44,416 nucleotides of DNA from Bdellovibrionaceae bacterium UBA2351 (GTDB taxonomy: Bacteria; Bdellovibrionota; Bdellovibrionia; Bdellovibrionales; Bdellovibrionaceae). The notes beneath the pieces are model-generated. The model did not search any database and was not told where the DNA came from. It saw only the letters and a program-made list of their open reading frames with translations. The DNA lies in contig DDTZ01000125.1 in NCBI GenBank assembly GCA_002344565.1, positions 1 to 44,416 on the forward strand. The letters are read 5' to 3'. Below, in pieces: positions 33,184 through 41,061 of this stretch. The first letter of the stretch is position 1. Every line of letters starts with the position of its first letter. The translations under genes were made by a program, and so were the position numbers.

Positions 33184-33888
33184 TTACTTAATCTTCGCCA
33201 GCACGTCTTTGAATGCGGCTTCGTATGTTTTTGATTTTTTTAATTCGTTGTAGATTAGCTGGGCGAGTTGTCTGCCCGCCTTGATGTCGGATGGGTGGTG
33301 CATGCCAGAGAGGATTCTATGTTTTCCTATATCTTCGGCTCTGGCTTCGAAGGTTTTGGATTCGGTTGGGTAGAAATCAGTTAGGATGAGAGCCCATAGT
33401 TTTGAGAGTGTGGCGTGCCCGCTGGGGTAGGCTCCGGTGACTTCTTCGGGGACGCACGGCTTGACCTCTTTCATGTATAGGAACGGGCGCTTTCTTGGGA
33501 AATCGATTTTCATTTGTTGGATGAAGAAATCGGCGTCGTTTCGGGTTTGTTCGAAAAATGGGGATAGAATTTTAATGTGTTCGGCTTTGATTTTTGTTGT
33601 GGCTGGTCCGTAAAAATTATCCAGGCTAACCGGGGCTTCTATTTTGGCTTGCTTACACTGCTCGTCTGTTCGTTCTTTTGTTAATTTTAAAATTTCTTTT
33701 TCATCGGCAGCTTGCTCTTTACTGCCCACCGCGGGTGGCGTCGGTAATTGTTTTTTTAGTATGTCATACAAGTTTGTTTCTACGTAAATCGGTTTCTTGG
33801 GTGCGGGATGGTGAATGACCTCTTTGGCAAAAACCGATAAACTTACGAACACGACACTTGCCGCAAGTGCACGTTTAAAATTACACAT
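33184..33888 (-). CDS. PAP2 / class A acid phosphatase, periplasmic
   Basis: The 234-residue product has a signal peptide (MCNFKRALAASVVFVSLSVFA) and the three-part PAP2 phosphatase signature. Part one is KIDFPRKRP (KxxxxxxRP, residues 127-135), part two PSGH (155-158) and part three R191-x5-H197-x3-D201 in GKHRILSGMHHPSD. H197 is the expected phospho-acceptor. The usual serine before R191 is histidine. Such enzymes hydrolyse phosphomonoesters in the periplasm (PhoN-like). A periplasmic phosphatase would suit salvage of prey nucleotides or lipids, but that role is inference. It lies upstream of the fold-back element and 17 bases after the preceding gene. Confidence 0.9.
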   Translation of the reverse strand: MCNFKRALAASVVFVSLSVFAKEVIHHPAPKKPIYVETNLYDILKKQLPTPPAVGSKEQAADEKEILKLTKERTDEQCKQAKIEAPVSLDNFYGPATTKIKAEHIKILSPFFEQTRNDADFFIQQMKIDFPRKRPFLYMKEVKPCVPEEVTGAYPSGHATLSKLWALILTDFYPTESKTFEARAEDIGKHRILSGMHHPSDIKAGRQLAQLIYNELKKSKTYEAAFKDVLAKIK

Positions 33889-33905
33889 ACATTTTCCTTT
33901 TTATA

Positions 33906-34454
33906 TTACAGCGTTCCGCCGCCGCTTAGGATGATGAAAACTTGGTTTTCATTTTTAGGTAAAGGATCTTTGTTTTTGTCCGCACGACCTTCAAAATACT
34001 GAAGACTTTTGATCCCGGCACCGACTTGAATTCCACCCAGCTTAAAAATTAAACCGGCCTCACCGAAAGCGGCATTGTAGTTTTCAGTAGCGACGCGCAC
34101 ACCGGGGCCCAAGAACGCATGGATTCCAAATGTATTGTCATCGTTAATTGATGTTAGTTGCAATCGCAGAGACGAATCTAAACCCGACACACTCGTAACC
34201 TCGTTCCCCATGCGCGTGAACACAGCATTGCGCCAGTTTAGGAATGAGTTCATGACCCAATTAATACCTAAATTAACTTCTTGATATTGCTTCCCGTTTT
34301 GCTCGCCAAGCGAGGCGCTAATATCGTACGTGATTTTAGAATCTTTCGTACTTACCGAGGTCGGCGTCGTTGGGAAGGTATAGGGATATTTTTTTTGGGC
34401 CCAAGCTGAGCCCATCACGAATAAACAAATTAATATAATTTTTAAATTATGCAT
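33906..34454 (-). CDS. Small exported beta-rich protein of unknown function
   Basis: I start it at the ATG at 34454 (MHNLKIILICLFVMGSAWA, a clear signal peptide), giving 182 residues; an in-frame start at 34490 would add 12 residues inside clpB. The mature part alternates polar and hydrophobic residues with frequent glycine and aromatic residues (NLGINWVMNSFLNWRNAVFTRMG, FGIHAFLGPGVRVA, EAGLIFKLGGIQVGAGIK). This suggests a small outer-membrane barrel. The ATG overlaps the end of clpB by 8 bases, so translation is probably coupled with the chaperone. No family could be named. Confidence 0.8.
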   Translation of the reverse strand: MHNLKIILICLFVMGSAWAQKKYPYTFPTTPTSVSTKDSKITYDISASLGEQNGKQYQEVNLGINWVMNSFLNWRNAVFTRMGNEVTSVSGLDSSLRLQLTSINDDNTFGIHAFLGPGVRVATENYNAAFGEAGLIFKLGGIQVGAGIKSLQYFEGRADKNKDPLPKNENQVFIILSGGGTL

Positions 34455-37035
34455 CTTTATTAAATTTAAAAGCACCACCGGTGAAATCAACTTTAATAGA
34501 ATCTCCTGGTTTAAAGTCCTGCGCTAAAAGCATTTTAGACAGAGGATTTAAAACTTCAGTTTGAATCACGCGTTTCAACGGTCTTGCGCCATAAATCGGA
34601 TCGTAACCTTGCGTACCTAGTTGACGAGTCGCCGCCTCCGAAAAGCTTAGATTCATCTTTTTGTTTTTCAAGCGCTCAACCACAGCCGCCAGTTGAATCT
34701 TAACGATACCGCTGATTTGCTCTTCTTTAAGCGAATGGAAAATAATAGTCTCGTCGATGCGATTCAAAAACTCGGGACGGAAATGACCTCTAAGGGCAGT
34801 TGTAACTTCCTTATTTTTTTCAGCCTCCGACATATTCGGATCGATAATCGCTGAGGAGCCAATATTCGATGTCATGATCAGAACCGTGTTTTTAAAATCT
34901 ACGACTCGACCTTGTCCGTCTGTTAAACGGCCATCATCCAATACTTGTAGCAAGATATTGAACACATCGCCGTGAGCCTTTTCCACCTCATCAAACAAAA
35001 CAACGCTATACGGTTTTCGACGAACAGCTTCGGTTAATTGTCCACCTTCTTCGTAACCCACATATCCTGGAGGTGCTCCTATTAAACGAGCTACCGCATG
35101 TTTTTCCATGTACTCACTCATATCGATACGAACAATCGCTTGGTCACTATCAAATAGGAACTCGGCTAATGATTTCACCGTTTCAGTTTTACCGACACCT
35201 GTTGGCCCCAGGAACATGAAGGTTCCTACCGGACGATTCGGATCTGCGATTTCGGCACGTGATCTACGAATTGCATCCGCCAAAATTTCCAGTGCATGAT
35301 CTTGCCCAACTACGCGTTCGCGCATCTTGCTTTCCATCGACAACAATTTCTGAGTTTCCCCTTCCATCATTTTAGCTACCGGAATACCTGTCCATTTACC
35401 TACGACTTCAGCAATATCTTCTGAAGTCACTTCTTCTTTCAGAATTTGATTTTTGCCTTTTTGACTTTGAGCCTTTTCTTCTGTCGTTTTAATTTTCTTT
35501 TCAAGTTCTGGCAATTTACCGTACTGAAGTTCAGCGGCTTTTCCTAAATCTCCAACACGCTGCGCTTTCTCGATTTCTAACTTCAATGCTTCGTGCTCTA
35601 ACTTAAATTTCTTTAAATTTTCGATGCCGCCTTTTTCAAATTCCCATTGCTCACGTAGAGCTTGGTTGTTTTTCTGAAGGTTCGCTAATTCTTTATCTAT
35701 AGCGGCCAAACGTTCTAGTGCAGAGGCTTCTTTTTCTTTCTTTAACGCCTCTTTTTCGATTTTTAGTTGCATCATATGACGTTCGATTTCATCAATTTCT
35801 TCCGGAACCGACTTAATTTCGATGCTCATTTTACTTGCCGCTTCGTCAACTAAATCAATCGCTTTATCTGGCAAGAAGCGTGATGTGATATAACGATGCG
35901 ATAACTTCACGGCCGCGACAATCGCGCTATCCGTGATTCTTACACCGTGATGGACTTCGTATTTTTCCTTTAAACCACGGAGGATAGTGATAGCCTCATC
36001 AACGGATGGTTCATCGACAAGTACAGTTTGGAATCGACGCTCTAATGCTGCGTCTTTTTCGATATATTTGCGATATTCATCTAATGTAGTAGCTCCGATA
36101 CAGCGCAATTCACCGCGCGCCAATGCCGGTTTCAACAACTGTCCCGCATCCATCGCACCTTCTGATTTTCCCGCGCCCACTAGAGTATGAATTTCATCGA
36201 TGAAAAGAATGATTTTACCATCGCTTGACGTGACTTCTTTAATAACCGCTTTTAAACGATCTTCAAATTCACCACGATATTTGGCACCTGCGACAAGCGC
36301 CCCCATATCTAGGCTTAATAATTTTTTACCAATTAGGTTTTCTGGAATATCTTTTTGTACGATACGTAAAGCAAGACCTTCAGCAATCGCTGTTTTACCC
36401 ACACCTGGTTCACCGATTAAAACCGGATTGTTTTTTGTACGACGGGAAAGCACTTGAATCACGCGTCTGATTTCTTCATCGCGGCCAACCACTGGGTCCA
36501 ATTTACCCTCGGCAGCCAACGCGGTTAAATCGCGGGCGAATTTCTTTAACACTTCCATTTTATTTTCAGGGTCGTCATCAACGACTTTTTGATTGCCACG
36601 GGTTTCCGTTAGGGCTTTCAAAAAATTATCCAGTTTCAAAGCGTGTTTTTTAAAAATCGTATTTAAGTCCGAGTCATTCATTTTTATCGCAGCTAGAAAG
36701 AAATGCTCCGTAGATATGTAGCTGTCGCCCATAGCCTTTGCTTCAACTTCTGCCGTTTGAAACATTTTTTGTAACCGCGGACTCGCATAAGGTTTCTGCT
36801 GAGAACCTGTGATTTGTGCAAATCGATCTACACGGTTTTGAAAGTCGTAAGCTAAGGCTTGAATGTTGGTATTTAATTTTTCTAAAACGCGAGGAACAAT
36901 TCCTTGTTCTTGAATCACTAATTCATGGAGAAAGTGTTCCGGCTCTACCATAGAGTGACTTTTTGACTCGGCTTTTTGGGCAGCCGCCTGCATGGCCTCT
37001 TGGCTTTTTTGGGTCATTTTATCAATTTCTGACAT
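34447..37035 (-). CDS. clpB: ATP-dependent disaggregase ClpB
   Basis: ClpB is a hexameric AAA+ machine that pulls proteins out of aggregates with DnaK. I start it at the ATG at 37035 (MSEIDKMTQKSQEAM), behind a GAGAGG ribosome-binding site, giving 862 residues. It has the N-terminal repeat domain, AAA1 with Walker A GEPGVGKT and Walker B LFIDEIHTLVGAG, and the long coiled-coil middle domain (about 400-530) that sets ClpB apart from ClpA/ClpC. AAA2 follows with GPTGVGKTETVKSLAEF and YGARPLKRVIQ near the end. No CIRCE element was found upstream. Confidence 0.97.
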   Translation of the reverse strand: MSEIDKMTQKSQEAMQAAAQKAESKSHSMVEPEHFLHELVIQEQGIVPRVLEKLNTNIQALAYDFQNRVDRFAQITGSQQKPYASPRLQKMFQTAEVEAKAMGDSYISTEHFFLAAIKMNDSDLNTIFKKHALKLDNFLKALTETRGNQKVVDDDPENKMEVLKKFARDLTALAAEGKLDPVVGRDEEIRRVIQVLSRRTKNNPVLIGEPGVGKTAIAEGLALRIVQKDIPENLIGKKLLSLDMGALVAGAKYRGEFEDRLKAVIKEVTSSDGKIILFIDEIHTLVGAGKSEGAMDAGQLLKPALARGELRCIGATTLDEYRKYIEKDAALERRFQTVLVDEPSVDEAITILRGLKEKYEVHHGVRITDSAIVAAVKLSHRYITSRFLPDKAIDLVDEAASKMSIEIKSVPEEIDEIERHMMQLKIEKEALKKEKEASALERLAAIDKELANLQKNNQALREQWEFEKGGIENLKKFKLEHEALKLEIEKAQRVGDLGKAAELQYGKLPELEKKIKTTEEKAQSQKGKNQILKEEVTSEDIAEVVGKWTGIPVAKMMEGETQKLLSMESKMRERVVGQDHALEILADAIRRSRAEIADPNRPVGTFMFLGPTGVGKTETVKSLAEFLFDSDQAIVRIDMSEYMEKHAVARLIGAPPGYVGYEEGGQLTEAVRRKPYSVVLFDEVEKAHGDVFNILLQVLDDGRLTDGQGRVVDFKNTVLIMTSNIGSSAIIDPNMSEAEKNKEVTTALRGHFRPEFLNRIDETIIFHSLKEEQISGIVKIQLAAVVERLKNKKMNLSFSEAATRQLGTQGYDPIYGARPLKRVIQTEVLNPLSKMLLAQDFKPGDSIKVDFTGGAFKFNKDA

Positions 37036-37122
37036 ATAATTACCTCTCAGAAATAACTTGGGTCTCAAATTACTGTCTGTCAAATAACTATATGCAAATT
37101 TTAGAGTATTTTTTTAACGACC

Positions 37123-37830
37123 TTAATCAACCCATTTAAAGCTAGGGCATTGAGCCGCTACAATTCTATGTAAGGCACTCTCATTTACTAGAATAACATC
37201 ACCGCCCTTATAATCGAAAATAAGCTGGTTTTGGACAGAGCATTTTTGGCCAAATTGGTTCTTAAACATAGATTTTAGAGTCGGCACTGAGTTCGCTGAT
37301 TTACCCATCATAAAACCGGTATCTAGATATACGCCGTTATAGCGAAGAACTTCTACGCCCCCCGCATTTTTAGGGGTAATCGAAGTATAATTTTTGATAA
37401 TAATATTGTCAGTATTCAATGGGTATAAATTTTGAGTTTCGAACTGCAGAGTCAGTTTAGAGTTTACTCGCACAGAGGCCTTTTCATTTGTTAATTCAAC
37501 TCCACCTTTAAAAACTTCGCGTGGAAAGAAATAATAGAGACGAGCACCCGTTGTTTTGGCATCAGACCCCTGTCCGAAGGAGTTAAACACAAATAACAAA
37601 CCTTGGGATGTAATTAGGTAGCTTCGATACAACATATCTTCGTAGCCGTTCATAGGATGAATAGAAAACCAGCATTCGGCTCTGTCTTTTTGATATTGCA
37701 TCGAAAATTGCAAGTTATTACGGTGAGTAATTTGATATTGGCAATCGTCCGGAGTTGAATACGCAAAACTAGATGCCGAGTTTAATATAATACCAAACAC
37801 CAACGTGAAAAAAATTTGTGATTTTGTCAT
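37123..37830 (-). CDS. Secreted protein of unknown function
   Basis: I do not recognise this 235-residue protein. It has a signal peptide (MTKSQIFFTLVFGIILNSASSFA). The mature part is rich in aromatic residues and probable beta strands, with four cysteines (DDCQYQ, AECWFS, QKCSVQ, AQCPSF) that could pair in the periplasm. Segments such as TGARLYYFFPREVFKGG and LRYNGVYLDTGFMMG may help find homologues. It is divergent from the next gene across 52 bases and is a single gene upstream of clpB. Probably lineage-specific. Confidence 0.78.
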   Translation of the reverse strand: MTKSQIFFTLVFGIILNSASSFAYSTPDDCQYQITHRNNLQFSMQYQKDRAECWFSIHPMNGYEDMLYRSYLITSQGLLFVFNSFGQGSDAKTTGARLYYFFPREVFKGGVELTNEKASVRVNSKLTLQFETQNLYPLNTDNIIIKNYTSITPKNAGGVEVLRYNGVYLDTGFMMGKSANSVPTLKSMFKNQFGQKCSVQNQLIFDYKGGDVILVNESALHRIVAAQCPSFKWVD

Positions 37831-37882
37831 ATACTGTAATTATGCTTGGCCATGAGCGGATTTGTCATGTAATCAGGTAACA

Positions 37883-38116
37883 ATGGCTAATAAGGAAAGA
37901 AAAATTAGACCTTCGATCAAGCGCGAAAAGGTCTCTGCATTTGACTATCAACACTATAATCATCGTTTCAGCTGCGATGACTGCAGTCATTTTGACTCTT
38001 CTACAGAGAAATGCACACTCGGTTACCCAACAGAACCACACCGAAAAGCACAGCAGACACACGAATATTCAATGTCTGGCACGATGGCATTTTGCCGTTC
38101 ACATGAAATTGACTAA
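37883..38116 (+). CDS. Small four-cysteine protein, probable metal binding
   Basis: The 77-residue product (start at 37883, MANKERKIRPSIKREK; an upstream in-frame ATG at 37862 would add 7 residues) has a basic N-terminus. Four cysteines, C31, C34, C44 and C71, are spaced as CxxC-x9-C-x26-C within FSCDDCSHFDSSTEKCTLGYP and AFCRSHEID. With nearby histidines this could bind zinc or an iron-sulfur cluster; I cannot tell which. There is no signal peptide, so a cytoplasmic place is likely. An 8-bp hairpin follows the stop. The high conservation-like density of Cys, Gly and Pro suggests a real gene. Confidence 0.72.
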   Translation: MANKERKIRPSIKREKVSAFDYQHYNHRFSCDDCSHFDSSTEKCTLGYPTEPHRKAQQTHEYSMSGTMAFCRSHEID

Positions 38117-38127
38117 TTTTTCCTAGC

Positions 38128-38147
38128 CTTTTTTCCTAAGAAAAAAG
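38128..38147 (+). terminator. Hairpin after the four-cysteine gene
   Basis: Arms CTTTTTTC and GAAAAAAG (38128-38135 and 38140-38147) enclose CTAA, 12 bases after the stop. It is A/T-rich with a T-run in the first arm and no T-run after it, so it is at best a weak terminator on the plus strand. Confidence 0.35.
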
Positions 38148-38570
38148 TCCTGGAAGCCTCTGTTTATCAAGGTTTCCTGAGTTTGTTCATACCCAAGAAA
38201 ACTTTTTGCCTAGCAAGTGGAATTTTTTTCCTCGTCTTAAAGGCCATATTTATTTAAAAAACTCATTTCCTTCCTAAAGTCCTGTCAAGAAAATGTCGCA
38301 CGCCCCGAATTAGTACTTGTAAGTGATCACTGGTTTTTAACAACAACACGTGAATCGCTAAAGAATAACAAGGATTCAGAAGGAACCGGAAAGTGCAGTC
38401 AGACTTTCCCAGATTTAGAAAGGAGGCCTTCAAGGAAGATAAAGAAGAACAATAGATTGTTCGAAATAATTCGGGTACCAAAATGGTGCCTAATAGTTAA
38501 AGGCCTAAATTCGCAATGGATGCGTCCCTCGAGGTTGAGGGGAACTTAAACAAACACACGGAGGTTATTA
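38148..38570 (+). promoter_or_regulatory. Long flagellin upstream region and structured leader
   Basis: Nothing coding is convincing here. Near the 3' end two hairpins can form: GGTACCA-AAA-TGGTGCC (38474-38490) and CCCTC-GAGGTT-GAGGG (38526-38541). An A/G-rich region lies at 38415-38455. I could not find a clear sigma-28 (TAAA...GCCGATAA) or sigma-54 (GG-N10-GC) promoter, so the promoter is unassigned. A long structured leader is common in highly expressed, regulated flagellin messages. Confidence 0.5.
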
Positions 38571-38600
38571 ATGAAAGATTTAAAAAATATAACGTTTTAA
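38571..38600 (+). CDS. Nine-residue leader ORF before flagellin
   Basis: ATG-AAA-GAT-TTA-AAA-AAT-ATA-ACG-TTT-TAA encodes MKDLKNITF. A perfect GGAGG (38560-38564) stands 6 bases before the ATG, and the stop is 2 bases before the GGAGG of flagellin itself (38603-38607). The arrangement suggests translational coupling or a leader peptide. It is too short to judge by composition, so expression is unproven. The two ribosome-binding regions are alike (ACGGAGG followed by TTA or ATA), which could come from a local duplication. Confidence 0.5.
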   Translation: MKDLKNITF

Positions 38601-38615
38601 ACGGAGGATAATTTT

Positions 38616-39449
38616 ATGGGTATGAGAGTAACAACAAACATCGCAGCTATCAACGCACAAAGAAATTTGAATGGTAGCCAACGTATGATCGGTAAATCAA
38701 TGTCTCAATTGGCATCAGGTAGCCGTATCAATATCGCAGCTGACGATGCTGCTGGTTTAGCAATCAGTGAAGGCTTGAAAGCGAGTATCAGATCTGCTGC
38801 ACAAGCACAAAGAAATGCTAACGACGGTATTTCGATGGTTCAAACTGCTGAGGGTGGTTTAAACGAAATCGGTAACATCGTTGTTCGTCTTCGTGAGTTA
38901 GGTATCCAAGCTTCATCTGACACTGTTGGTGAAGTTGAGCGTGGATTTCTTAACAAGGAAGTTGAGCAATTAAAATCTGAAGTTCAACGTATTTCTTCTG
39001 TAACGACTTGGGGTAAAACTAAATTGTTGGATGGCTCAACACCAACATTTGATTTCCAAGTTGGTATCTTCAACAATGCAGAAGAAGATAGAATTTCATT
39101 TGATGCGTCTCAAAACGTAGCAACTCTTGATGCTTTAGGACTTGGTGGTCTTGATTACACTACTAAAGAAGGAGCTCAAACAGCTCTTGAGTCTTTAGAT
39201 TCAGCTCAGGAACTTGTTAACGGTTACCGCTCGAATTTGGGTGCTCTACAAAATCGTTTAACATCGACTGTAGATAACTTAGGTGTAGCTCATGAGAACA
39301 TGAGTGCTGCTAACAGCCGTATCAGAGATACTGACGTAGCTCAGGCGTCTTCTGAAATGGTTCGTAACAACATCTTGTTACAAGCTGGTACTTCTACATT
39401 AGCTCAAGCTAACCAATCTAACCAATTAGCTCTTAAGTTAATCGGCTAG
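38616..39449 (+). CDS. fliC: Flagellin
   Basis: Flagellin is the subunit of the flagellar filament. The 277-residue product has the conserved D0/D1 N-terminus (MRVTTNIAAINAQRNLNGSQ ... LASGSRINIAADDAAGLAISEGLKASIRS). It also has the C-terminal D1/D0 (LGALQNRLTSTVDNLGVAHENMSAANSRIRDTDVAQASSEMVRNNILLQAGTSTLAQANQSNQLALKLIG). The variable centre is short, about 60 residues, as in small flagellins of sheathed flagella. Bdellovibrio species carry several flagellin genes; which paralogue this is cannot be told. It is monocistronic: a leader ORF precedes it and a strong terminator follows. Confidence 0.98.
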   Translation: MGMRVTTNIAAINAQRNLNGSQRMIGKSMSQLASGSRINIAADDAAGLAISEGLKASIRSAAQAQRNANDGISMVQTAEGGLNEIGNIVVRLRELGIQASSDTVGEVERGFLNKEVEQLKSEVQRISSVTTWGKTKLLDGSTPTFDFQVGIFNNAEEDRISFDASQNVATLDALGLGGLDYTTKEGAQTALESLDSAQELVNGYRSNLGALQNRLTSTVDNLGVAHENMSAANSRIRDTDVAQASSEMVRNNILLQAGTSTLAQANQSNQLALKLIG

Positions 39450-39479
39450 TTACAGATCAGTAAATATTGATGTTCTAAC

Positions 39480-39510
39480 AAGGGGTTACTCCTAAAAGAG
39501 TAGCCCCTTT
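39480..39510 (+). terminator. Flagellin terminator
   Basis: Arms GGGGTTACTC and GAGTAGCCCC (39482-39491 and 39498-39507) pair over 10 bp with one wobble and are extended by AA/TT. The plus-strand transcript continues with TTTATCATTT. This is a typical Rho-independent terminator about 30 bases after the flagellin stop. Confidence 0.88.
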
Positions 39511-39584
39511 ATCATTTAATAAATACATATCTTAGAGACGCTAGTTGCAAGTTTCTAAATTTCGAGGCATGGTTACTCGCGACA

Positions 39585-39899
39585 ATGCCTCTATTTGTAA
39601 GAATCATTTCTTTAATATTGCTTTTGGTGATTGGGTTAGGTGTTTTAACACCGGCTATCTCCGAGTGGTCCCATGAAGAGGCTCATCAATCGGACTGTTT
39701 AGAATTCGGCCATATTCATACCAACGAGGACGAAGAGTGCCATGGAGCAATGATCACCGGGACGTTGTTTTTCCCTCAATCCGAATTTAATAGTTTGGAA
39801 CTTCTAACTGTAGTGTCGGCGGACTACCCGATAGCTGTTGCTCGAATTTACAATGACCCTTGGCTTTCAAATAGTCGCAAACCACCTCGTTTAACCTAA
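39585..39899 (+). CDS. Membrane-anchored His/Cys-rich small protein
   Basis: The 104-residue product has one hydrophobic N-terminal segment (VRIISLILLLVIGLGVLTPAI; signal or anchor). A short stretch follows that is dense in possible metal ligands: H30, H34, C38, H43, H45, C52 and H53 (SHEEAHQSDCLEFGHIHTNEDEECHG). The C-terminal half has no recognised motif. No strong ribosome-binding site precedes the ATG. It lies 56 bases before a His-tailed outer-membrane barrel, and the two probably form a metal-linked pair (zinc, nickel or copper; inference). I cannot name a family. Confidence 0.68.
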   Translation: MPLFVRIISLILLLVIGLGVLTPAISEWSHEEAHQSDCLEFGHIHTNEDEECHGAMITGTLFFPQSEFNSLELLTVVSADYPIAVARIYNDPWLSNSRKPPRLT

Positions 39900-39955
39900 A
39901 GTAATTTCTTTCGTTATTTTCCCTCAACTTACTTTTTACTTATAGGAAAACACAT

Positions 39956-41059
39956 ATGACTTTTCATATCATTACTTATTCACTATTCTTAATTTTACTT
40001 AACATTTCCGCCTTTGCTGCGCCTAGCATCAGCTCTACCGCCTTAATTTTGTATCGAGACTCTAACTTTCATAAAGAAGATTTTGACCCGGCTAATCCCG
40101 ATCAAACTCCGAATGGTCTAAATATTCAGGAACTTGAAATCAAACTTAATGCAGAAGTCGATCCGCATACGGAACTAAATTTAGTTCTTGCGATTCATCC
40201 CTACATTGAATCCGACGGCACGAATACTGAGGAAAAATGGTTGATTGAGCCAGAAGAAGTCTACGCCGAAAATAGCCGAATTTTTGGAACCCAATTAAAA
40301 CTCGGCAAATTTAAAGCATTCGTCGGCAAACACAACATGTTGCATCCACATGCATTTGCCTTCGTAGAAGCACCACTAGGCAACACCTATCTTCTAGGCG
40401 ATGAAGGCTTAAATGATACGGGAATTTCAGCTACTGTAAAGCTGCCAGCGACGTGGTTGAGTGAACTCACTTTACAGCATTTACGCGGCAAGGGGGAAAA
40501 CGAATCGTTTAAATCACCTCGTCCTGGCGATGGTGTCAGCGTAGGTCACTTAAAAAATATCGTGGATTTTTCTAACTCAACATCTTTTGAAGTCGGAGCC
40601 TCATTTGCGAGTGGCGCGAATTCATTCCGCCAAAAAACGACAGTTTCTGGCGTCGACCTAACACTAAAATGGACGCCGACTGAAGCCGAAAAATATAATT
40701 CACTAGTATGGAGCACAGAATATTTAGAGCGACGTCAGGGACAAGCCGATGTTGAAACCGAAGTCGGGACTGGCCTAGCCTCTTGGATTCAGTATCAGAT
40801 TTCCGAGCAGTGGGCAGTTTTGTACCGTTATGATGACATAAAGTTTGAAAATAGTTTTGATCCCGCAGAGCTTCCAAATGAAAAATCGACTCGAAATTCG
40901 CTTGGTGTCGCGTATACCGCATCTGAATTTTCGACGATAAGACTAGAGGTAAATCAGCGAAAAGGTGGAATCAAAAGTGTTTCCGGCGATGAAACTGAAA
41001 ACACTTTTTTTCTACAATTTAATTTAGCAATGGATGCGCACGCTGGACACAATCACTAA
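39956..41059 (+). CDS. Outer-membrane beta-barrel protein with C-terminal His tail
   Basis: The 367-residue product has a signal peptide (MTFHIITYSLFLILLNISAFA). Strands of a beta barrel follow (INIQELEIKLNAEV-like segments, FGTQLKLGKFKAFVGKHNMLHPHAFAFVEAP, LSELTLQHLRG, VGASFASGANSF, LEVNQRKGGIKSVSG), and the last strand reads NTFFLQFNLAM. An extra tail, DAHAGHNH, lies beyond the last strand. This is the pattern of a porin-like protein in metal uptake loci, and the His tail plus the His/Cys-rich partner upstream support a metal role (inference). The gene is convergent with the M48 protease gene, 2 bases apart. Confidence 0.82.
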   Translation: MTFHIITYSLFLILLNISAFAAPSISSTALILYRDSNFHKEDFDPANPDQTPNGLNIQELEIKLNAEVDPHTELNLVLAIHPYIESDGTNTEEKWLIEPEEVYAENSRIFGTQLKLGKFKAFVGKHNMLHPHAFAFVEAPLGNTYLLGDEGLNDTGISATVKLPATWLSELTLQHLRGKGENESFKSPRPGDGVSVGHLKNIVDFSNSTSFEVGASFASGANSFRQKTTVSGVDLTLKWTPTEAEKYNSLVWSTEYLERRQGQADVETEVGTGLASWIQYQISEQWAVLYRYDDIKFENSFDPAELPNEKSTRNSLGVAYTASEFSTIRLEVNQRKGGIKSVSGDETENTFFLQFNLAMDAHAGHNH

Positions 41060-41061
41060 TA

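Noticed and set aside
38070..38100. Sigma-54-like TGGCACG near the end of the four-cysteine gene
   Set aside because: The GG-N10-GC spacing is not met, and the site lies about 500 bases before flagellin and inside a coding region.
38263..38481. Minus-strand ORF of 72 residues in the flagellin upstream region
   Set aside because: No ribosome-binding site or domain; it covers the structured leader and looks like chance.
39450..39584. Zur or Fur box before the His/Cys-rich gene
   Set aside because: An imperfect ATCA-N8-TGAT at 39457-39472 lies before the flagellin terminator and does not match either consensus.
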